The notes beneath the pieces were generated by a model. That model was given only the letters and a program-made list of their open reading frames with translations. It had not been told where the DNA came from and did not search any database. 8,033 bases of DNA from Saccharothrix sp. NRRL B-16348 (GTDB taxonomy: Bacteria > Actinomycetota > Actinomycetes > Mycobacteriales > Pseudonocardiaceae), in contig NZ_LGED01000033.1 of the NCBI RefSeq assembly GCF_001280085.1, positions 1-8,033 of the forward strand. Reading direction: 5' to 3'. Positions 1 through 5,294 of this stretch are shown in pieces; the first letter of the stretch is position 1, and every line of letters begins with the position of its first letter. The position numbers were made by a program, and so were the translations under genes.

Positions 1-1653
1 AACGTCACCGAGGCCCAGGTCAAGGCGAACGCCGACTACATGAGGGACAACCTCAAGCAGCACGGCTGGCAGTACATCGTCATCGACTGGGCCTGGTACT
101 ACCCCGGCCGGCACACGGGCAGCCCGAACCAGGACGCCAACTTCCAACCCCGTCTGCGCACCGACGCGGGCGGCCTGCTGCTGCCCGACACCACCCGGTT
201 TCCCTCCGCCGCGGGCACGAACGGGTTCAAGCCGTTGGCCGACTACATCCACACGGCCGGTCTGAAGTTCGGGGTGCACCTGATGCGCGGCATCCCGCGC
301 CAGGTGGTCGCCGACAACCTGCCGGTGCCCGGCACGAGCTGCCGGGCGAACGAGATCGAGAACAACACCACCGCGGCCTGGTTGAACCTCAACTGGGGCC
401 TGGACATGGCCAACCCGTGCGCCCAGGCCTACCTGGACGCGCAGTTCAAGCTGCTGGCCTCGTGGGGCGTGGACTACGTCAAGGTCGACGACATCGCCGC
501 GCCGACCTACCGGCAGGCCGAGATCGAGGGCTACAAGCTCGCGATCCAGCGCAGCGGCCGGCCGATGGTGCTCAGCCTCTCGCCCGGCCCGACGTCGACC
601 GGCAACGGCACGCACGTCGCGGACAACGCCAACATGTGGCGGATCGTCAACGACCTGTGGGACAACTGGGGATCGGTCGACGCCCTGTTCGAGCGGCTGC
701 ACGCGTGGACGCCGCACCGCAGGCCCGGCGCGTGGCCCGACCCGGACATGATCCCGATCGGGCGGCTGTCCCAGGCGGGACCGGTCGGCGAGCCTCGGTA
801 CTCCAACCTGACGTCGGACGAGCAGCACACGCTGATGACGTTGTGGTCGATCACCAAGTCGCCGCTGATGTGGGGCGGTGACCTGACCCAGAACCGGGCG
901 TCCGAGCTGGCGCTCATGACGAACTCCGCCGTGCTGGCCGTGGACCAGCACAGCACCAACAACCGGCGGCTCTACGGCGGCACGCAGGAGGTGTGGACGG
1001 CGGACGTGCCCGGTTCGGCGGACAGGTACGTGGCGCTGTTCAACCGCGGCGGTTCCACCGCGAACGTGTCCGTCACGCTCTCTGACCTCGGCATCGGGTC
1101 CGCCACCGTGACCGACCTGTGGTCGGGCGCCGGGCTGGGGACGGCGAGCGGAACGCTCACGCGGTCGTTGCCCGCGCACGGCTCCGGCCTGTACCGGCTG
1201 GCGCCGCAGAGCACCGTTCCGGTGACCGCCGAGCAGACGCTGACCGCGCGGCACAGCGGCAAGCTCGCCGACGTGTACGACCAGTCGACCGCGGACGGCG
1301 GCGACATCGTGCAGTGGGCTTCGAACGGTCAGGCCAACCAGCGCTGGCGGTTCCGCGACCTCGGCGACGGCACGTTCAACATCGTGAGCGTCCACAGTGG
1401 ACTGTGTTTGGACGTGTACGGCGGCACTGGTGCCACCGCTGACGGCGTGCGCGTGGCGCAGTGGTCGTGCAACGGTCAGACCAACCAGCGCTGGCGCGTG
1501 CAGGACGCGGGCAGTGGCTACGTGCGGCTGGTGGCCCAGCACAGCGGCAAGTGCCTGGACGTGTTCGAGGCGTCGACCACCGACGGCGCACGCCTGGTCC
1601 AATGGGCCTGCGGCACCGGCGCCAACCAGCAGTGGCAGCGCCGTAACGCCTAG
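1..1653 (+). CDS. GH27 glycosidase (alpha-galactosidase / beta-L-arabinopyranosidase type) with C-terminal CBM13, 5'-truncated
   Basis: This is the 3' part of a gene whose reading frame is already open at base 1, so the signal peptide and the first beta-strand of the barrel (usual MGWNSW region) are missing. A secreted retaining exo-glycosidase that removes alpha-galactosyl or beta-L-arabinopyranosyl ends is expected. Window codons 1 to about 320 form the GH27 barrel. YVKVDD supplies the nucleophile Asp (codon 163) and WRIVNDLWDNW the acid/base Asp (codon 218). WPDPDMIPIG and SPLMWGGDL are further family signatures. Codons about 320-400 form the C-terminal beta domain. Codons about 408-550 form a CBM13 trefoil with three repeats ending QRW, QRW and QQW; the second and third repeats carry a Cys pair each. 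The usual IDDCW pocket motif reads IDWAWYYPG, and FGIYSD reads FGVHLMRG, so this is a divergent subgroup and the exact substrate is uncertain. The gene ends at a TAG. Family assignment is firm; activity is inferred. Confidence 0.9.
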   Translation, partial: NVTEAQVKANADYMRDNLKQHGWQYIVIDWAWYYPGRHTGSPNQDANFQPRLRTDAGGLLLPDTTRFPSAAGTNGFKPLADYIHTAGLKFGVHLMRGIPRQVVADNLPVPGTSCRANEIENNTTAAWLNLNWGLDMANPCAQAYLDAQFKLLASWGVDYVKVDDIAAPTYRQAEIEGYKLAIQRSGRPMVLSLSPGPTSTGNGTHVADNANMWRIVNDLWDNWGSVDALFERLHAWTPHRRPGAWPDPDMIPIGRLSQAGPVGEPRYSNLTSDEQHTLMTLWSITKSPLMWGGDLTQNRASELALMTNSAVLAVDQHSTNNRRLYGGTQEVWTADVPGSADRYVALFNRGGSTANVSVTLSDLGIGSATVTDLWSGAGLGTASGTLTRSLPAHGSGLYRLAPQSTVPVTAEQTLTARHSGKLADVYDQSTADGGDIVQWASNGQANQRWRFRDLGDGTFNIVSVHSGLCLDVYGGTGATADGVRVAQWSCNGQTNQRWRVQDAGSGYVRLVAQHSGKCLDVFEASTTDGARLVQWACGTGANQQWQRRNA

Positions 1654-1700
1654 AAATCCCGCGAGTCGCCCTTTCGTACCTCTGAGTTCCATCGCCGTTC

Positions 1701-1729
1701 TGGACGGATGTTAGCGCTAACACTATCCC
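1701..1729 (+). promoter_or_regulatory. Possible sigma70-type promoter spanning the operator
   Basis: TGGACG at 1701-1706 could be a -35 box and TATCCC at 1724-1729 a -10 box, with a 17-bp spacer. The 14-bp palindrome would then fill most of the spacer, an ideal place for a repressor to block RNA polymerase. Neither hexamer is a strong consensus match. The paralogous region near 7531 has TTGAGA in a similar place but no convincing -10, so the call is tentative. Confidence 0.3.
1709..1722. promoter_or_regulatory. LacI-family operator, copy 1
   Basis: TGTTAGCGCTAACA is a perfect 14-bp palindrome centred on AGCGCT. The central CG and the TTAGCGCTAA core are typical of operators bound by LacI-family sugar repressors, and very similar sites control arabinose or arabinoxylan genes in actinobacteria (family knowledge). 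It lies 55 bp after the GH27 stop codon and 103 nt before the ATG of the CBM13-GH62 gene. An identical site sits at the same distance before the gene at 7655. The repressor gene is not in this window. Confidence 0.85.
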
Positions 1730-1811
1730 TGCCTGGGCAGTTGTCCGTGCGCGGGTGTCGTCGGCGTCCGCGCTGATGCGGCCCCCGCTGCAGGTCGACG
1801 GTCCCCATGAT

Positions 1812-1817
1812 GGAAGG
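1812..1817 (+). promoter_or_regulatory. Ribosome binding site of the CBM13-GH62 gene
   Basis: GGAAGG lies 8 nt before the ATG at 1826 and fixes this start. The ATG at 1821 just upstream is in another frame. The signal peptide begins directly at 1826. Confidence 0.7.
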
Positions 1818-1825
1818 AAGATGCT

Positions 1826-3322
1826 ATGTCGGTTGGGTTTGCGCGTACCGCGAGGTGGCGTGGTCGGTGGCGGTCGGGGTTGGCCGCTGCGGCGGCGGTG
1901 GCGTTCGTGGGTGGGTTGCTCGCGGTGGCCTCGGCGCCGGCGTCGGCTGCCACGGTGGACACCACCGCGTGGTACGTGCTGGTGAACCGCAACAGCGGCA
2001 AGGCCCTCGACGTCTACAACTTCTCCACCTCCGACGGCGGCAACGTCGTCCAGTGGACCCGTACCAACGCCAACAACCAGCAGTTCCAGTTCGTGGACTC
2101 CGGCGACGGCTACTACCGGATCAAGTCGCGGCATTCGGGCAAGGTGCTGGACGTGTCCAGCTGGTCGACGGCCGACCACGCCGCCATCCACCAGTGGACC
2201 GACCACAACGGCGCCAACCAGCAGTTCCGGTTGGCCGACTCCGACAGCGGCTACGTGCGCCTGATCAACCGCAACAGCGGCAAGGCGGTCGAGGTCCAGA
2301 ACGCGGCGACCAACGACGGCGGCAACGTCGTGCAGTACAGCGACTGGGGCGGCACCAACCAGCAGTGGCAACTCGCTCGGGTTGACGGTGGCGGCGGCGC
2401 GTGCACGCTGCCGTCGACGTACCGCTGGACGTCGACCGGCCCGCTGGCAACCCCGAGCGCGGGGTGGGTCTCGCTCAAGGACTTCACCGCCGTGAAGCAC
2501 AACGGCCAGAACCTCGTCTACGCCACGACGCACAACGGCCTCACCGGTGAGCAGGGGCGTTGGGAATCGACGGTCTTCAGCCCCTTCACGAACTGGTCCG
2601 ACATGGCGTCGGCCACCCAGAACAGGATGTCCTTCGGTGCCATCGCGCCGACGCTGCTCTACTTCGCCCCGAAGAACATCTGGGTGCTCGCCTACCAGTG
2701 GGGTTGGCCGGACCCCTTCTCCTACCGCACCTCGAGCGACCCCACCAACCCCAACGGCTGGGGCCCGCAGCAGACGCTGTTCACGGGCACCCTCCCCGCC
2801 CCTGCGGCACCCATCGACCAGACCCTCATCGCCGACGACAAGAACATGTACCTGTTCTTCGCCGACGACCGCGGCGGCATCTACCGCGCCAGCATGCCCA
2901 TCGGCAACTTCCCGGGCAGCTTCGGCTCGTCGTACACGAAGATCATGAGCGACACGCCGGCCAACCTGTTCGAGGCGGTCGAGGTCTACAAGGTCAAGGA
3001 CCAGAACCAGTACCTCATGATCGTCGAGGCGCAGGACTGGCGCGGTCGCTTCTTCCGCTCGTTCACGGCCACCAGCCTGGACGGCACGTGGACACCGCAG
3101 GCCGACACCCAGGGCAACCCCTTCGCCGGCGTGGCCAACAGCAGCGCGACCTGGACCAACGACATCAGCCACGGCGATGTGGTCCGCGCCAACCCCGACC
3201 AGACCAAGACCATCGACCCCTGCAACCTGCAGTTCCTCTACCAGGGACGCGACCCCGGCACCGACGGCATGGAGTACGGCCTCCTGCCGTACCGGCCGGG
3301 CGTGCTGACGCTGCAGCGCTAG
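1826..3322 (+). CDS. Secreted CBM13-GH62 alpha-L-arabinofuranosidase
   Basis: This encodes a 498-residue secreted enzyme expected to remove alpha-L-arabinofuranose side chains from arabinoxylan or arabinan by inversion. Residues 1-41 form a Sec signal: Arg-rich start, Ala/Val/Leu core, and APASA before the likely cut at 41/42. Residues about 43-187 are a Cys-free CBM13 trefoil with repeats ending QQF, QQF and QQW, followed by a short Gly-rich linker. Residues about 192-498 are a complete five-bladed GH62 domain starting [15 protein letters not shown] and ending [10 protein letters not shown]. The expected catalytic set is present: Asp219 in LKDFT (base), Asp331 in PIDQT (pKa modulator or orientation) and Glu383 in NLFEAVEVY (acid). 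Cys193 and Cys466 are the only cysteines and probably form the family disulfide. The gene follows an operator and probably heads an operon with the two GH43 genes 69 and 67 nt downstream of one another. GH62 assignment is very secure. Confidence 0.96.
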   Translation: MSVGFARTARWRGRWRSGLAAAAAVAFVGGLLAVASAPASAATVDTTAWYVLVNRNSGKALDVYNFSTSDGGNVVQWTRTNANNQQFQFVDSGDGYYRIKSRHSGKVLDVSSWSTADHAAIHQWTDHNGANQQFRLADSDSGYVRLINRNSGKAVEVQNAATNDGGNVVQYSDWGGTNQQWQLARVDGGGGACTLPSTYRWTSTGPLATPSAGWVSLKDFTAVKHNGQNLVYATTHNGLTGEQGRWESTVFSPFTNWSDMASATQNRMSFGAIAPTLLYFAPKNIWVLAYQWGWPDPFSYRTSSDPTNPNGWGPQQTLFTGTLPAPAAPIDQTLIADDKNMYLFFADDRGGIYRASMPIGNFPGSFGSSYTKIMSDTPANLFEAVEVYKVKDQNQYLMIVEAQDWRGRFFRSFTATSLDGTWTPQADTQGNPFAGVANSSATWTNDISHGDVVRANPDQTKTIDPCNLQFLYQGRDPGTDGMEYGLLPYRPGVLTLQR

Positions 3323-3378
3323 AGGGCCGGCTTCTGGCGGTCCCCGCCGACGCCCACCCCTTCGTATCCCAACCGAAT

Positions 3379-3384
3379 GAGGGA
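3379..3384 (+). promoter_or_regulatory. Ribosome binding site that supports a GTG start at 3392
   Basis: GAGGGA lies 7 nt before GTG at 3392, an ideal spacing. The in-frame ATG at 3377 overlaps this motif and has only a C-rich, non-Shine-Dalgarno sequence upstream. The GTG is therefore the preferred start. Confidence 0.65.
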
Positions 3385-3391
3385 CTCAACA

Positions 3392-5227
3392 GTGACATTC
3401 ACACTTCAGCGATGGTCGAAACGCGTCCTCGCCTTGACGATAAGCCTTCTGTGCATGATGGCTTTTCTTCCAGCCGCGGCCCGGGCAGACAACCCGATCG
3501 TGCAGCACGTCTACACCGCCGACCCTGCCCCGCTGGTGCACAACGGGCGGGTCTACCTCTACACCGGGCACGACGAGGACGGCTCCACCTCCTCCTTCGT
3601 GATGAAGGACTGGCGGGTGTGGTCCTCCGCCGACATGGTCAACTGGACCGACCACGGCTCACCGCTCAGCCTGGACACCTTCAGCTGGGCGGGCGCCAAC
3701 GCGTGGGCGGGCCAGGCCGTCGAACGGGGCGGCAAGTTCTACTGGTACGTGCCGGTGTCGGTCCGGGCGACCGGCCAGTTCGCCATCGGCGTGGCGGTGT
3801 CGGACAGCCCCACCGGCCCGTTCCGCGACGCCATCGGCCGGCCACTGCTCGAGAACAGCGAGATCGACCCGACGGTCTTCATCGACGACGACGGTCAGGC
3901 CTACCTGTACTGGGGCAACCCCAACCTGTGGTACGCGCGCCTCAACGCCGACATGACCTCGTTCTCGGGCAGCCCCACCCAGATCCCGCTCACCACCGCC
4001 GGGTTCGGCGAGCGGACCGGCGACACGAACCGGCCGACGCTGTACGAGGAAGGGCCGTGGGTCTACAAGCGCAACGGCCTGTACTACAACGTCTTCGCCG
4101 CCAAGTGCTGCGGGGAGTTCATCGCCTACTCCACCGCACCGAGTCCGACCGGGCCGTGGACCTACCGCGGCACCATCATGCCCGCGCAGGGCTCCAGCTT
4201 CACCAACCACGCCGGGATCGTCGACTTCAAGGGCGGTTCGTACTTCTTCTACCACAACGGCGCCCTGCCCGGCGGCGGCGGCTTCACCCGGTCCGTGGCG
4301 GTGGAGAAGTTCACCTACAACGCCGACGGCACGATCCCGACCATGGACATGACCACGGCCGGGGCGCCGCAGGCGGGCACGCTCGATCCGTACGTCCGCC
4401 AGGAGGCCGAGACCATCGCGTGGGGCAGCGGTATCGAAACCGAACCCTCCAGCGAGGGCGGGATGAACCTCAGCTGGATCGAGAACGGCGATTACGTCAA
4501 GGTCAAGGGCGTGGCATTCGGCACCGGTGCCGGCTCGTTCACCGCCAGGGTGGCCTCAAGCACCAGCGGCGGGCGGGTCGAGCTGCACCTGGGCAGTGCT
4601 ACTGGGCCGACGGTCGGGACGTGCACTGTGCCGGGCACCGGAGGCTGGCAGACCTGGAGCACGGTCTCGTGCCCTGTTACCGGTGCGACCGGGACGCATG
4701 ATCTGTACCTGCGCTTCGTCGGTGACAGCGGGTTCCTGTTCAACATGAACTGGTGGCAGTTCACCACCGGCCAGTCCGCTTTCTCGTCAACGGCCGTCGC
4801 CCAGCACAGCGGGTACTGCCTGGACGACCCCGACCGGAGCACCGCCGACGGCATCCAGTACCGGCAGCACACCTGCGGCGCGGGTGAGGAACAGCGGTTC
4901 GACTTCCGCCCGGTGTCGGGGGTGGCGGACACCTACTCCCTGGTGAACCGCTCCAGCGGCAAGTGCCTCGACATCCGCGGCGTCTCCACCGACGACGGCG
5001 CGGCGGTCCACCAGTGGACCTGCCACGGCGGCACGAACCAGCAGTTCACGCTGCGGCAGGTCGCCGCCGACGACTACCAGCTCGTCGCGGTGCACAGCGG
5101 CAAGTGCGTGGACGTCAGCGGGATCTCCACCGCCGTCGGAGCACTGGTCCACCAGTGGACCTGTGACTCCGCCAGTGCCCTGGCCACCAAGAAGAACCAG
5201 GTCTGGCGCCTGACCGGCAAGAGCTGA
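3392..5227 (+). CDS. Secreted GH43-CBM6-CBM13 arabinofuranosidase/xylosidase
   Basis: This encodes a 611-residue exported hemicellulase (616 if the ATG at 3377 is used). Residues 1-32 form a Sec signal ending ARA before DNP. Residues about 33-330 form the GH43 five-bladed propeller with its full catalytic set: Asp44 in TADPAP (base), Asp159 in SEIDPT (pKa modulator) and Glu220 in YEEGPWVY (acid). Residues about 334-460 are a CBM6 of the xylan-binding type, running from RQEAE to WWQF and including ENGDYVKVKG. Residues about 465-610 are a CBM13 with three repeats, each with a Cys pair (CLDDP/HTC, CLDIR/WTC, CVDVS/WTC). GH43 with CBM6 is the architecture of arabinoxylan arabinofuranohydrolases such as Bacillus XynD (family knowledge), so debranching of xylan is the favoured role; beta-xylosidase or arabinanase-like activity cannot be excluded. 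It lies 69 nt after the GH62 gene with no strong terminator between them, so co-transcription is likely. Confidence 0.93.
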   Translation: MTFTLQRWSKRVLALTISLLCMMAFLPAAARADNPIVQHVYTADPAPLVHNGRVYLYTGHDEDGSTSSFVMKDWRVWSSADMVNWTDHGSPLSLDTFSWAGANAWAGQAVERGGKFYWYVPVSVRATGQFAIGVAVSDSPTGPFRDAIGRPLLENSEIDPTVFIDDDGQAYLYWGNPNLWYARLNADMTSFSGSPTQIPLTTAGFGERTGDTNRPTLYEEGPWVYKRNGLYYNVFAAKCCGEFIAYSTAPSPTGPWTYRGTIMPAQGSSFTNHAGIVDFKGGSYFFYHNGALPGGGGFTRSVAVEKFTYNADGTIPTMDMTTAGAPQAGTLDPYVRQEAETIAWGSGIETEPSSEGGMNLSWIENGDYVKVKGVAFGTGAGSFTARVASSTSGGRVELHLGSATGPTVGTCTVPGTGGWQTWSTVSCPVTGATGTHDLYLRFVGDSGFLFNMNWWQFTTGQSAFSSTAVAQHSGYCLDDPDRSTADGIQYRQHTCGAGEEQRFDFRPVSGVADTYSLVNRSSGKCLDIRGVSTDDGAAVHQWTCHGGTNQQFTLRQVAADDYQLVAVHSGKCVDVSGISTAVGALVHQWTCDSASALATKKNQVWRLTGKS

Positions 5228-5236
5228 ACCAACGCG

Positions 5237-5272
5237 GGGTCGGGCCCGGGCCGGCAACCCGGCGCCCGACCC
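5237..5272 (+). terminator. Strong GC-rich stem-loop between the two GH43 genes
   Basis: A 9-bp stem (5237-5245 with 5264-5272) continues, after one bulged C at 5263, into a 5-bp stem (5246-5250 with 5258-5262) closing a 7-nt loop. It starts 10 nt after the TGA. No T-run follows, as is common for actinomycete terminators. With only 22 nt from the hairpin to the next ATG and no evident promoter for that gene, it may instead give partial termination or protect the upstream mRNA. Confidence 0.6.
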
Positions 5273-5294
5273 TCGACTGACGAATGGAACCACC

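Larger units (their letters stand above)
1709..2393 (+). repeat. Promoter-leader-signal-CBM13 module, copy A
   Basis: This stretch is collinear with 7538-8033, where the window cuts copy B off. It comprises the operator, an untranslated leader containing a 35-bp exact match (1735-1769 to 7563-7597), the ribosome binding site, the signal peptide and the CBM13 domain. The last 70 bp of copy B are identical to 2135-2204. The CBM13 portion (about 1951-2393) also resembles 6678-7130, embedded in the third complete gene. This is a paralogous duplication visible at nucleotide level. Confidence 0.85.

Noticed and set aside
1654..1708. Terminator after the GH27 gene
   Set aside because: I see only 4-bp complementarities (such as CCGT with ACGG at about 1695-1707), not a credible stem-loop.
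1376..3172. Long minus-strand open frame of 598 codons
   Set aside because: It lies opposite the GH27 end and the GH62 gene, is full of Arg/Gly/Val low-complexity sequence typical of high-GC antisense frames, and matches no family I recognise.
3315..3320. AGCGCT core at the end of the GH62 gene as a third operator
   Set aside because: Only the 6-bp core matches; the TGTT/AACA arms are absent and the bases are the last codons and stop of the gene.
3336..3348. GGCGG-TCC-CCGCC hairpin between the GH62 and GH43 genes
   Set aside because: The stem is only 5 bp with a 3-nt loop in GC-rich DNA and no T-run; it is too weak to call a terminator.
2560..4701. Plus-strand open frame of 713 codons in another frame
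   Set aside because: It overlaps the GH62 and first GH43 genes out of frame and has Arg/Pro/His-rich composition without domains; both overlapped genes have complete catalytic motifs.
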